Below are positions 25,080-33,860 of a DNA stretch of 64,000 nucleotides, piece after piece. Location: contig CAUZCL010000014.1 in assembly GCA_963578475.1 (NCBI GenBank), positions 1-64,000 of the forward strand, in the 5' to 3' direction. Numbering within the stretch: position 1 is the first letter of the stretch; the number at the start of each line of letters is the position of its first letter. The DNA comes from SMYC01 sp963578475 (GTDB lineage Bacteria > Acidobacteriota > Vicinamibacteria > Marinacidobacterales > SMYC01). The notes under the pieces were generated by a model. That model was not told where the DNA came from. It made no database searches and worked only from the letters and a program-made list of their open reading frames with translations. The position numbers and the translations under genes are program-made.

Positions 25080-26278
25080 GCGCGAGAGATCTCCTGAGCT
25101 TTGCGATCCAAGCACTTCTCGGGCACCGTTTGCGGAGCGCGCTGAGCTTGCTCGGTATGGGGGTCGGTGTGGCTGCAGTGATCCTGTTGACGGCACTTGG
25201 CGAGGGCGCCCGGGAATACGTCTCGACCCAATTCGCGAATATCGGCTCGAACCTGCTCATCGTCATACCAGGGAAAACGGAAACGACGGGCGCTCTTCCT
25301 GGCATGGGTGGCGCACCCAACGATTTGACGCTCGACGACGTACAAGCGATACAGCGTCGCCTCCGTCAGGTGCAACGCGTGGCGCCCATTGCTATGGCGA
25401 CAGCCACTGTCAGCCGCGGTGAGCTGAGCCGCCAAGTGGCCGTCATAGGGACGACGTCGGATTTTCTAGAGGTTCGAAATCTCTCGCTGGGTCGCGGCCA
25501 GTTCCTACCTGTCGGTGACCTTCAGCGAGGTGCGCCTCTCGCCGTCATCGGCGAGAAAGTGGCCGAGGAGCTCTTTCCCGGACAGAACCCTTTGGGCCAG
25601 GTCGTGCGCATCGACGCATGGCGCATGCGCGTGATTGGTGTTCTTGCACCGCGCGGCACGCAGGTCGGCGTGGATATCGATGACATCGTCCTCATTCCTG
25701 TCGCCACCGCGATGCGGATGTTCAACCGGAGCTCGCTTTTTCGAGTCATCATGGAGGTGCGCGCCTATGCGGATCTCGACGCCACCACGGACGCCGTGAC
25801 GGCGCTTCTTGCTGAACGGCACGGAGAGGAGGACGTTACAATCCTGTCACAGGACTCGGTGGTCTCGACGCTCGAGGACATCTTGGGAACTCTGACGCTC
25901 GTGCTCGCGGCCATCGCCTCGATTTCTCTGAGCGTGGCCGGTATCGGCATCATGAACGTCATGCTCGTCTCTGTTTCCGAGCGCACAAGTGAAGTGGGAC
26001 TCCTGAAAGCCCTCGGCGTGTCGCAGCCGCAAATTGTTGCGGCCTTCCTCGCAGAAGCGACGCTTCTCTCTTTGACCGGCGGGCTATTAGGGGTGGCCTT
26101 CGGCTGGGCGGGTGTCCTCGTGGTCGTGAGCATCTACCCAGATCTGCCGGCGCACCCGCCGGGCTGGGCCGTCGGAGCCGCCTTGGCCGTTGCGATGGGG
26201 GTCGGGATGGTCTTTGGCGTCCTCCCCGCGAGGCGGGCCGCGAGACTCGACCCCATCATGGCCCTCGCGCGTCGTTGA
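25076..26278 (+). CDS. FtsX/MacB-type ABC permease (first paralogue)
   Basis: 400 residues with the MacB arrangement: one N-terminal membrane helix ('RSALSLLGMGVGVAAVILLTALGEG'), a large periplasmic MacB_PCD domain and three C-terminal helices with 'GIGIMNVMLVSVSERTSEVGLLKALG', the coupling sequence of the FtsX domain, and the final 'PARRAARLDPIMALA'. GTG start at 25076. MacB usually fuses ATPase and permease; here the ATPase is separate and there are two different permeases, so the pump is probably a heterodimer. Confidence 0.92.
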   Translation: MSARDLLSFAIQALLGHRLRSALSLLGMGVGVAAVILLTALGEGAREYVSTQFANIGSNLLIVIPGKTETTGALPGMGGAPNDLTLDDVQAIQRRLRQVQRVAPIAMATATVSRGELSRQVAVIGTTSDFLEVRNLSLGRGQFLPVGDLQRGAPLAVIGEKVAEELFPGQNPLGQVVRIDAWRMRVIGVLAPRGTQVGVDIDDIVLIPVATAMRMFNRSSLFRVIMEVRAYADLDATTDAVTALLAERHGEEDVTILSQDSVVSTLEDILGTLTLVLAAIASISLSVAGIGIMNVMLVSVSERTSEVGLLKALGVSQPQIVAAFLAEATLLSLTGGLLGVAFGWAGVLVVVSIYPDLPAHPPGWAVGAALAVAMGVGMVFGVLPARRAARLDPIMALARR

Positions 26279-26280
26279 GT

Positions 26281-27486
26281 ATGCTGACCCTGGGCGCTCT
26301 TTTCCGCTTCGCTCTCAGCGCGCTGTCCGGCCATCGTCTGCGCTCACTTCTTTCCGTCCTCGGGATCGCCATCGGTATTGGCTCGGTGATACTCCTCACG
26401 TCCATCGGTGAGGGAACGCGCCGCTACATTCTGGAGCAATCCACCCAGTTCGGGACGAATCTGGTGTCTATCAACCCCGGCAAGTCGGAGACAGTCGGGA
26501 TTCCGGGAGTCTTGGGCGGGACGACCCACAAGCTCACGCTCGACGACGCGGAGGCGATTGCGCGATTGCCGAGTGTCGTGCGGGTCGTGGCCTTGACCAT
26601 CGGTCAAGCCCGCGTCCAAGCAGGAGAGCTAGGGCGGAGCGTTATTGTCTACGGTGTGACGGCCAACATCGCGGCTATGTGGAAATTCAACGTGCGGCAA
26701 GGCGCTTTCTGGCCGCCCGCCGATCCGCGGCGAAGCCGGTCGATGGCGGTCCTTGGTCCGAAGCTCAAACGCGAGCTCTTCGGAAACGAGAACGCGCTCG
26801 GGCAATTCGTTCGCATTGGCGGGGCCCGCTTTCGCGTCGTGGGTGTGATGGAGCCCAAAGGTCAGTTCCTCGGGTTCGACATCGACGACGCTGTCTATAT
26901 TCCGGTCGCTTCGGCGATGCGCGTGTTCAACCTCGACGAGCTTCAAGAGATCCAGTTCGTCTATCGCGACTCGATGCCCGCGGACACCGTCGTTGCTCAA
27001 GTCAGCCAGCTTCTCATCGATCGCCATGACGGCAACGAGGATTTCTCGGTGACGACGCAGGAAGCGATGCTCGAAGTCATCGGCAACGTGATGAAGGTCA
27101 TCACTGTTGCCGTGGGCGCCATCGCGGGGATCTCTCTCTTCGTCGGAGCCATAGGGATTCTCACGATGATGTGGATCGCCGTTGGGGAGCGGACCGCGGA
27201 GATTGGTCTCATCCGCGCCGTCGGGGCTTCGAGACGTCAGGTGCAGGTGGTGTTCCTCGTGGAAGCCGTAGCACTGGCTACGGCAGGGGGGGCGTTTGGC
27301 CTTCTGGGAGGGCTCGGCCTATGTGGGCTTCTTCGCGCGGCGGTACCGGGGCTCCCCGTGCACACGCCGGGCATATTCGTAGCCGCGGCGCTCGGCGTGA
27401 GCTTCTTGACCGGTATCGTGTCCGGGGTCGTCCCCGCACGCCGAGCGAGCGGTCTCGATCCGATCGAGGCTCTTCGCGCCGAGTGA
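26281..27486 (+). CDS. FtsX/MacB-type ABC permease (second paralogue)
   Basis: 401 residues, same topology as the preceding permease and clearly a diverged duplicate ('RSLLSVLGIAIGIGSVILLTSIGEG', 'GAIGILTMMWIAVGERTAEIGLIRAVGASRRQ', 'PARRASGLDPIEALRAE'). ATG 26281 is given; a TTG at 26275 overlaps the preceding stop in the TTGA manner seen elsewhere in this operon and may be used. It is the last gene of the exporter operon. 16 nt separate it from the damaged cysteine synthase gene. Confidence 0.92.
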   Translation: MLTLGALFRFALSALSGHRLRSLLSVLGIAIGIGSVILLTSIGEGTRRYILEQSTQFGTNLVSINPGKSETVGIPGVLGGTTHKLTLDDAEAIARLPSVVRVVALTIGQARVQAGELGRSVIVYGVTANIAAMWKFNVRQGAFWPPADPRRSRSMAVLGPKLKRELFGNENALGQFVRIGGARFRVVGVMEPKGQFLGFDIDDAVYIPVASAMRVFNLDELQEIQFVYRDSMPADTVVAQVSQLLIDRHDGNEDFSVTTQEAMLEVIGNVMKVITVAVGAIAGISLFVGAIGILTMMWIAVGERTAEIGLIRAVGASRRQVQVVFLVEAVALATAGGAFGLLGGLGLCGLLRAAVPGLPVHTPGIFVAAALGVSFLTGIVSGVVPARRASGLDPIEALRAE

Positions 27487-27501
27487 AAGGTGGATGAGAA
27501 G

Positions 27502-28257
27502 ATGACTGAAAAAGTGACCATTCTTGACCACATAGGGAACACTCCTTTGCTCCGGCTGAATCACGTTACGGATTCTCTGGGGGTGGAATATCTATGTCAA
27601 ATGTGAGTTCACGAATCCTGGGGGGAGCATCAAGGACCGTATGGCTCTTTGCATGATTGAGGAAGCCGAAAAAAGAGGTGACCTCAAACCAGGTGGAACC
27701 ATCGTGGATCCGTCCACCGGAATACCGGCCCGGCCCTGTCTTTTGTGGGAGCCGTGAAGGGTTATAAGGTCCAAATCTTTTTGCCCGCGCAGCTTTCGAG
27801 CGCTTACAATTCGGCCGATCGAATCCGAATTGCCCGACTCTATGGCGCCGATGTGACGCCGATCGACCTGAATGAGCACATGGAAAATGCCGATCAATTG
27901 CAAGGTGTAGAAAGAGCCGCCGCCTTTGTGGCCATTCGAATGAAACAGTGCTACGACCTGCAGCAAAGCGCGCGTCCAATTGGTGGGCTAACCAATTGTG
28001 CAATATTGATAACACGAGAGCTCACCGGGAGCATACGGGGAGAGAGATCTTGGATCAGATGGACGGACCCATCGACGGCTGGGTAGCTTCTGTTGGGACA
28101 GGAGGCACCCTTCTGCGGCATCTCGTCGGGAGCTAACGTGTGCGCGGCTGTCGAAGTGGCCAAGACAATGAAAAAAGGATCCAGGATTGTCACCGTCATC
28201 GTCGACAGAAGAGACCGGTATTTCGCCGAGTATCCAAACGAGCACTACGTCGTCTAG
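27502..28257 (+). pseudogene. Cysteine synthase-family PLP enzyme, multiply frameshifted and internally deleted
   Basis: O-acetylserine sulfhydrylase-like fold. Joined over several frames it reads 'ILDHIGNTPLLRLNHVTDSL', 'CEFTNPGGSIKDRMALCMIEEAEK' (PLP Lys in S-I-K-D), 'GTIVDPSTGNTGPALSFVGA', 'LPAQLSSAYNSADRIRIARLYGADV', 'NQLCNIDNTRAHREHTGREI', 'DGWVASVGTGGTLL' and 'GISSGANVCAAVEVAKTMKKGS'. Breaks include an extra T near 27587, a missing A near 27717, a shift near 27970, and loss of about 100 residues between GTGGTL and GISSGAN near 28110. Codon use is visibly more A/T-rich than in its neighbours, suggesting foreign origin. Non-functional as shown. Confidence 0.8.
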
Positions 28258-28289
28258 GAAAACACTTCGTCGGTCAAAGATGCGGTGCG

Positions 28290-29495
28290 TCATGACTTTT
28301 CGTTGCTCAGCCCATAAGCCTCGCGCGCTTGTGTCGGCGTGATGTAGCCGTCGCGCAGATCGGCGACGACGTCCGCGCGCGGACGGTCCTTCGCTAAGCC
28401 CCAGCCCGCCTCCCGTTCCCGTGACGAGGCGGACAACGTCGCCACGCTCGAGCTTCAGACGCGCGACGCTCCCGTGCCTTTCTATTTCGCCCGTCCGCCG
28501 CAAAATCTGGATTTCATTGGCTGACCCTCCTTCTCCCCCGTCGGCGCCCCAGCTTCGGAAGCGGTTTCTTCCGAAGATCGCCGTCAAGCTCGCCTCTTCC
28601 GAAAGGATCTCGTATTCGAGCGTCACGCCTTTGCTGCCGCGAAACCGCCCCGCGCCGCCGTCCGCGTTATGGAATGCGTAGCGCAGCACGCGCACGGGGT
28701 AGCGCCTTTCGGTGACTTCGATGGGGATGTTGTAGGTCTGGCCGTTTCCAGGGCAGAACTGTCCGTTCTCGCGAGCTCGTCGGTCTCCGGGTGACGCGCC
28801 GAAAGGATCGTCGCGCATACCGAAAGGAACGAGCCCGCGGGCAAGCGATCGGGTAGATGTGGCGCGAGCGCTTTCCGCACGAGATCGATCGCGAAGCCGC
28901 CGGACTCCCAGTAGGTCGACGTCGGCGCGGGCCGCTTCGCTGTGAAGACCGTTCCCTCAGGACAGCGCACTTCGAGCGGCCGGAACATGCCGCCATTCGT
29001 TTGCAAGTGCGGCGCGGTGATCGCGCAGAAGATGGCGCGTGCACGCGATTCCGTCCCCGTGCGGGTGGTGTTGATGGGTCCGGGGACCTGCGGGTGCGAT
29101 CCCGTGTAGTCGATGACGAACCGCTCCGCCTCGATGGTGACTTTCACACAAACTTCGAAAGGACCGCCGCCGAGCCCGTCGCCATCGAGGGGGTCGCGAG
29201 CTGCGAAGATTCCGTGCGGAAGCTTTGCGAGCTCCTTCCGAACCATCGTTTCGCCATAGTCGAAAGCTCGCCCATCGCCGCGCGCACCGTCTCGAGCCCG
29301 TAGCGCTCGAAGAGCTCCAAGAGACGCGCCTCGCCCACGCGATTGGCCGCGACGCCGGCCCAGAGATCGCCGAGCGTTTGCTGGGGGAGCCGCACATTCG
29401 CCGCAATCAGGTCGAGAAGAGCATCGTTGACGCCGCCGCGGCTCATGAGCTTCACCGTTGGGAATTGCAAGCCTTCCTGGTAGATCCCTATCGCA
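28290..29495 (-). pseudogene. Hydantoinase B/oxoprolinase (HyuB) family protein, truncated and frameshifted
   Basis: HyuB-type subunits act with HyuA in ATP-dependent hydrolysis of hydantoins, 5-oxoproline or related carboxylase reactions. Present: 'GIYQEGLQFPTVKL', 'ALLDLIAANVRLPQQTLGDL', 'NRVGEARLLELFERYGLET', 'MVRKELAKLPHGIF', 'FVIDYTGSHPQVPGPINTT', 'ENGQFCPGNGQTYNIPIEVTE', 'GGAGRFRGSKGVTLEYEIL' and the end 'REAYGLSNEKS' (TGA 28290). The first about 150 residues are missing at the 29495 junction. A shift near 29240 can be repaired by one T in a T-run, an internal piece is lost near 28770, and another shift lies near 28400. No hyuA is in the window. Confidence 0.78.
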
Positions 29496-29674
29496 CCGGC
29501 GGCGGCGAGGGCCGATGGCTCTTTTTTCTCGAGTTTCTCAACCTGCTCAACCGGGATAACACGCTCGTGGTCAACCCCGTCATCACTTTCGACGGAGGGC
29601 GGCCGTTCGTGCGAGAAGAGCTCGTGTCCTCGATCCCACTGATGCCTAATTTAGGCATCCGCCTCCGCTTCTGA
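29495..29674 (+). pseudogene. C-terminal fragment of an outer-membrane (TonB-dependent receptor-like) barrel
   Basis: About 55 residues starting directly at the junction with the truncated HyuB gene on the other strand. 'LEFLNLLNRDNTLVVNPVIT' and the ending 'SIPLMPNLGIRLRF' with a terminal Phe are typical of the last strands of an outer-membrane beta-barrel. The last codons form a 19-base palindrome (29641-29659, GATGCCTAA-T-TTAGGCATC). The plug and most of the barrel are missing. Confidence 0.55.
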
Positions 29675-29867
29675 ACGGGATGGCCACAGAGGCACAGAGA
29701 AAGCGAGAGCGAGCTGAACGCGACTCGGTCACGATGTTTACTGAGCCATGGATCCCATCGCGCGAAGACACCTCGGAGCCGTCCGGGCCCAGGAAATCCA
29801 GATGGTCGTCGCACGCGGAGATGAGCCCCGTCGCTAGGGTAAATAGAAGGAAGGTGGTCATTCGCAT
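29646..29867 (-). CDS. Small putative lipoprotein, C-terminus probably not native
   Basis: 73 residues from ATG 29867, with GGAGG upstream. Signal peptide with lipobox 'TGLISAC-D' (Cys at about residue 19), then an acidic stretch (DDHLDFLGPDGSEVSSRDG). The remaining part reads through a REP-like element (29684-29700) and the antisense of the barrel fragment, so the natural end was probably lost or the protein is very short. No family recognised. Confidence 0.4.
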   Translation of the reverse strand: MRMTTFLLFTLATGLISACDDHLDFLGPDGSEVSSRDGIHGSVNIVTESRSARSRFLCASVAIPFRSGGGCLN

Positions 29868-29929
29868 CTTCTTGCCTCCGCTCCGTAGGAGGGGTGGAGA
29901 CGCGAAAATTCTTCGCCGCTTCGAGCGCT

Positions 29930-31243
29930 TTATTCCATTATCTTGCGGACCGTGTTCACGAAGTCGCGATGGCCTTTTCTGGGGTCGTAGACGATCACCG
30001 GCCTCAGATGGCCAGCGATGGTGTCGGGGCTCGTGCGCGCATAGCTCATCAACATTCTCGCTAACGTCGTGCGTGCGTCGGACGAGGCCTTGTCGCGTGG
30101 GATGCCGGTTAGTAAATCGTTCAATGTCAACGGCCAAGGCTCTTCACGAAGAAGGGCGTCGACAACGATGGCTTTGAGCACGTTGTGAGGAAAGTTGAAG
30201 TAGAGCGCCACGGGGGAATAAGTGTCTGCAGACGGACGCTGTTCTTCGAACGCTTTGAGCAAGTCGTCGCGATACTCCGAAAAACGCTCGTGGAAGCTCG
30301 AGACCATGTCCGCGTACGGCTCCAAAGATGATGGCGGCGTGCCCACGAAGGCGCGTGGATCGGTCGAAAGGCCGTTCAAGAGCCCCTCGACGATCGTGTC
30401 GTGCGCATCAGATTCAGTGCCATCTTCCCTGAGGTGTGTATAGGCTTCCATGAGCGTTGCGAGCGCTGACAAAACTTGAGGGTAGTCGGGGACATTATCG
30501 ATGCGCATCTTAATGATGTCGCGTTCGTAATTCGTCTCGAATCCAAACCGAAGATGGCTTCCCAGAATCGCCGCATGAGCCAGCGCGTGGCGCGTTCGAT
30601 GCTCGAGATTGAGGGTCCCGACCTTCGCGAGCAAGCGATCGTAGGCGCTGACATCGTATTCGAAATGGGCGGTGGCAATGGGGATGAGCGTCTCGGCATT
30701 CGAGACGAAAAAGTGTCCGCTACCGTCGGGCCCGTGGAGCTCTTCGAGTAGCCGCGTCAGCCTATCGAAGTTCTTGTCCGCGCTTCCCTCATGGCTTCCT
30801 TCATCCCAGGCGCGAAGCGAGAGAAGAGCGAGTACATAAAAGAAGTAGTAGTCGAGAAGAATGGCGATAACGGTCTCTTTCGACTTTTGGGGCTCGGGCA
30901 TGTCCATGAGAAATAGAGCTACATCGACGGGGATGGTCTCCTCGTTGAATTTCTCCGCTTTGCCATCCCAGTCGGTAAGCACGTGGAAGCCGTCCTCGCG
31001 GGTTCTCTTGTCGAGGGCCCGGACGGTCCGCTCGAGAGAAACTTGGCCCGAGCCCGTCTGGAAGAGGTTCGCGCGCATACTGTTCGCGAGCTCGGTCAAA
31101 GCCGCTCGGAACCGGGGTGGCTTTGCGCACGCGGCGACGATGTTCCGTCGGGTCGTTCCCTTCAGAATGGCTTCGACCTGATCGCAAGCACGCGTGAACG
31201 TAACCGTGGGCTTCGGGCGAGAGCGCTTGCGCTTTTTGACCAT
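29930..31243 (-). CDS. Conserved-looking protein of unknown function, 437 residues
   Basis: Clean long ORF with strong coding bias starting ATG 31243. The N-terminus is very basic (VKKRKRSRPKPTVTFTR), with no signal peptide or membrane segment, so probably cytoplasmic. The rest looks mainly alpha-helical: many Leu/Ala/Glu heptads, 'YYFFYVLALLSLRAWDEGSHEG', 'HRTRHALAHAAILGSHLRFGF', 'TLMEAYTHLREDGTESDAHDTI', and a C-terminal part ending 'VIVYDPRKGHRDFVNTVRKIM'. Several His/Asp/Glu in the middle could bind metal, but no known motif is seen. A single-gene unit between a small lipoprotein and a divergent M28 peptidase. I do not recognise the family. Confidence 0.7.
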   Translation of the reverse strand: MVKKRKRSRPKPTVTFTRACDQVEAILKGTTRRNIVAACAKPPRFRAALTELANSMRANLFQTGSGQVSLERTVRALDKRTREDGFHVLTDWDGKAEKFNEETIPVDVALFLMDMPEPQKSKETVIAILLDYYFFYVLALLSLRAWDEGSHEGSADKNFDRLTRLLEELHGPDGSGHFFVSNAETLIPIATAHFEYDVSAYDRLLAKVGTLNLEHRTRHALAHAAILGSHLRFGFETNYERDIIKMRIDNVPDYPQVLSALATLMEAYTHLREDGTESDAHDTIVEGLLNGLSTDPRAFVGTPPSSLEPYADMVSSFHERFSEYRDDLLKAFEEQRPSADTYSPVALYFNFPHNVLKAIVVDALLREEPWPLTLNDLLTGIPRDKASSDARTTLARMLMSYARTSPDTIAGHLRPVIVYDPRKGHRDFVNTVRKIME

Positions 31244-31358
31244 AGTTGGACGATGCTCGATCGGTTGAGAATTCTAGCACCCGATGGCCCCCTCTCTCGT
31301 TGTTACAGCCCGCCACTGGAGATAGACTGGGCCCCTTTCGATTCGCAGGAGGTTCGGC

Positions 31359-33110
31359 ATGAAGGTGTGCGTTTTTCTAGGGTTCTTGACCGTCGCTGCG
31401 GCGCCTTTCTCGCTTCATGCGGCCGATGAAGCAAGCCTCCTGACCGAGGTCGACACGCAGGCTCTCGAACGCCACGCGCGGGCCATCATCATGCACCGGC
31501 GCGACGGCGGAAGCCCAGGCGAGAACGCGGCCGTGGACTACGTGGTCGAGACGTTGAGGGCCGAGAATATCGATGTCGAGGTGCACTTGTTTCCCGGCTA
31601 TGTCAGCAATCCCGGACGCTGCGCTCTACGGGTGGAAGGTGCGGAGCCGCGCGAGCCAACTTGCCTTACGCAAGCACTCGCCGCGCCCACGGCTCCAGGC
31701 GGCGCCCATGGCGAGCTCGTCTATGTTGCTTCAGGCACCCCGAGCGACTACGAGAACGTGGACGTCGAAGGCAAGGTGGTTCTCGTGGACGCCCTACCGC
31801 TTCCTTGGGGTGTCAAGGATGCTGAAGACCGAGGAGCTGTAGGGGCCGTCTTCATCTCCTATTCCGAGCTCATCCAAGAGCTCACCGTCAGCCCCATCTG
31901 GGGAACGCCGACCCACGAGAACTACGAGGAGCTTCCTTCGATCCCGAGCGTCAACATCAACAAGCCGGACGGGGACGCGCTTCGCGAAGCACTCGCGTCG
32001 GCGCCCGTGACCGTCACGATCGAGACCGAGGTCAGAACGGGTTGGAAAATGCTGAAGCTCGCGGTAGCGACCATAGAAAGCGAAAAAGACCCGGACGGGT
32101 TCGTGCTCGTCGGCGGCCACATCGACGGTTGGCATTACGGAGCCGTCGATGAAGGCGCCTCGAACGCCGCGATGGTCGAGATGGCGCGTATCTTTCACCG
32201 TCATCGAGGCGAGCTCGAGCGAAGCTTGAAAGTCGCCTGGTGGCCGGCGCACTCGAACGGCCGCTATGCTGGCTCGGCCTGGTATGTCGACCACGCCTGG
32301 CTCGAGCTTCGCGACCATGCGCTGGCCTATATGAATATCGACGGGGTCGGTCAGATGGGCGCGAGCGTCTACGGCTCGAGCAATACGGCTTCGATGGACG
32401 ATCTCGCGAGCGCGGTTCTCCGCGACGTCGCTTCCGTGGACGGCCAAGGTGGCCGACCTGGACGCAACTCGGATCAAGGCTTCTACGGTGTCGGGATGCC
32501 TCTTCTTCAATTCAGTCACGGGCGCGTCGATCCGGGCGGCCGCTACTGGTTCTGGCACACGACGGAAGACACGTTCGACAAGATTGATTTCGGGATTCTT
32601 GCAGGCGATACGAAGCTCTACGTCGCCGCTCTTTCCAGGCTTCTCATGAACGCGATCCCGCCGATACGACTGGCGGCCGCGACTGAAGAGCTGACGGAAC
32701 GTCTCGAGGAGCGGAAAGGCTGGGCGGGAGACCATTTCGATCTGTCGAGCGCTTTAATCAAAGCCGACGAGCTTCATCGTGCGGTGCAGGACCTCGATCG
32801 GCGGCTCACGACCTATTCCGGAGCGTCTACCGCGGACATCGTGCGGCGGATGGTGCGCGTGATCCGTCCCGTGTTGCGCGTGACCTACGAACGAAACGGG
32901 CCCTATCACCAAGACCCGGCGCTTCAAGTGCCCACGCTCCCTGGACTCGCGCCCCTAGAGACGCTTTCGAAACATCCGCGCGGGAGCGACCTCTACCGTT
33001 TCACCCAGGTCCATCTCGTCCGAGAGCGGAATCGGCTCGAGGATAATCTCGACCAGGCCATCCGCGAAGCGCGGGCGCTTTCGCGAGTCCTCGACGAAAA
33101 TGCGCGCTGA
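31359..33110 (+). CDS. Exported M28 family zinc peptidase with PA domain
   Basis: 583 residues: signal peptide (VCVFLGFLTVAAAPFSLHA), a PA-like insertion ('EGKVVLVDALPLPWGVKDAEDRGAVGAVF'), then an M28 core 'FVLVGGHIDGWHYGAVDEGASNAAMVEMAR' containing the His-x-Asp and bridging Asp ligands, 'KVAWWPAHSNGRYAGSAWYVD' where the usual catalytic Glu-Glu pair is replaced by a His/Ser context, and a late His in 'YWFWHTTEDTFDKID'. A C-terminal helical domain resembles those of glutamate carboxypeptidase-type members. Because the Glu-Glu motif is not obvious, activity should not be assumed. Overlaps the next gene by 11 nt. Confidence 0.85.
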   Translation: MKVCVFLGFLTVAAAPFSLHAADEASLLTEVDTQALERHARAIIMHRRDGGSPGENAAVDYVVETLRAENIDVEVHLFPGYVSNPGRCALRVEGAEPREPTCLTQALAAPTAPGGAHGELVYVASGTPSDYENVDVEGKVVLVDALPLPWGVKDAEDRGAVGAVFISYSELIQELTVSPIWGTPTHENYEELPSIPSVNINKPDGDALREALASAPVTVTIETEVRTGWKMLKLAVATIESEKDPDGFVLVGGHIDGWHYGAVDEGASNAAMVEMARIFHRHRGELERSLKVAWWPAHSNGRYAGSAWYVDHAWLELRDHALAYMNIDGVGQMGASVYGSSNTASMDDLASAVLRDVASVDGQGGRPGRNSDQGFYGVGMPLLQFSHGRVDPGGRYWFWHTTEDTFDKIDFGILAGDTKLYVAALSRLLMNAIPPIRLAAATEELTERLEERKGWAGDHFDLSSALIKADELHRAVQDLDRRLTTYSGASTADIVRRMVRVIRPVLRVTYERNGPYHQDPALQVPTLPGLAPLETLSKHPRGSDLYRFTQVHLVRERNRLEDNLDQAIREARALSRVLDENAR

Positions 33111-33486
33111 AAAAGCCTCGGGCGTGCTTGCTCGGCTTCTGGGAGCGCGCGGAGCGAAGCGATTTCTCGAGAATCACTGGCCTCATGACACGTACTACTG
33201 CCACGGCGCACGCAAGCGGCTCGGGGGACTGACAGACATTCCGGAGCTCGAGAGCGTGGAGAGCCTTCTTCGTTGTCCCGCCGACCGCTTGATGGTGCAA
33301 AACGATCACCGCACACTCCTCTGCAAGGGTCCAGACGAAGCGCGCGAGTTCTACGACTGGGGCTACCAACTCTATTGGGACAACATCCGACCCGAAAGCG
33401 CGAGCTTTGCTGCGTGGCTGCGCGATCTCGAGGACGAGCTCGGGCTTCCGCGGGGATTGGTGCGATGCAACGCCTTCTTGTCGGCG
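33100..33486 (+). pseudogene. N-terminal fragment of a cupin-like (JmjC/Cupin_4-type) protein
   Basis: ATG 33100 overlaps the M28 stop. About 128 residues read as a cupin-4-like N-terminus: 'RFLENHWPHDTYYCHGARKRL', 'LMVQNDHRTLLCKGPDEAREFYDWGYQLYW' and 'ELGLPRGLVRCNAFLS'. In relatives the metal-binding His-x-Asp follows immediately after this position; here the sequence is cut at about 33486 and runs into the antisense of another truncated gene. Non-functional as it stands. Confidence 0.6.
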
Positions 33487-33812
33487 TCGACATGAATTCC
33501 GTGCGGCCAGACGATCATCCCGGCACCGAAGCTCTTCACGAGATCGCCGGACGGAGCGAACAAGGAGACCGTGTCGAGGTCTTCTTTGCCGATACAGCTG
33601 TTCTGGCCGCATCGCTCCGCGACCCAGATATTGCCGCTCCCGTCCAGTGCGGCATAGACCGCGCTAGTCGCACCCCACGTGCGGCCCGCGGGCATCTTGG
33701 CCCAGCCCTCGACCGTCCGATACGGATTGGGCGCGTGATTTTGAGCACGGGCGGACACCGCCAAGATGGCGACCGCGAGAAACGCCCAAACGCTGCGAGC
33801 TTTTAGTGACAT
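33486..33812 (-). pseudogene. N-terminal fragment of an exported NHL/six-bladed beta-propeller protein
   Basis: Starts ATG 33812 with a signal peptide (RSVWAFLAVAILAVSARAQ), then 'NPYRTVEGWAKMPAGRTWGATSAVYAALDGSGNIWVAERCGQNSC', resembling the first blade of NHL-type peptidyl-amidating-lyase-like propellers, up to 'GAGMIVWPHGIHVDAD'. Cut at about 33486, where the convergent cupin fragment is also cut. Roughly 200 residues are missing. Confidence 0.7.
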
Positions 33813-33860
33813 TAGAACTACCCCCTAGCTAGATGGAAAACAGGTCGTCGAGTATGCTTT

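Noticed and set aside
29641..29659. A 19-base palindrome at the end of the barrel fragment as a terminator
   Set aside because: It lies inside the last codons, has a weak A/T stem and no following T-run.
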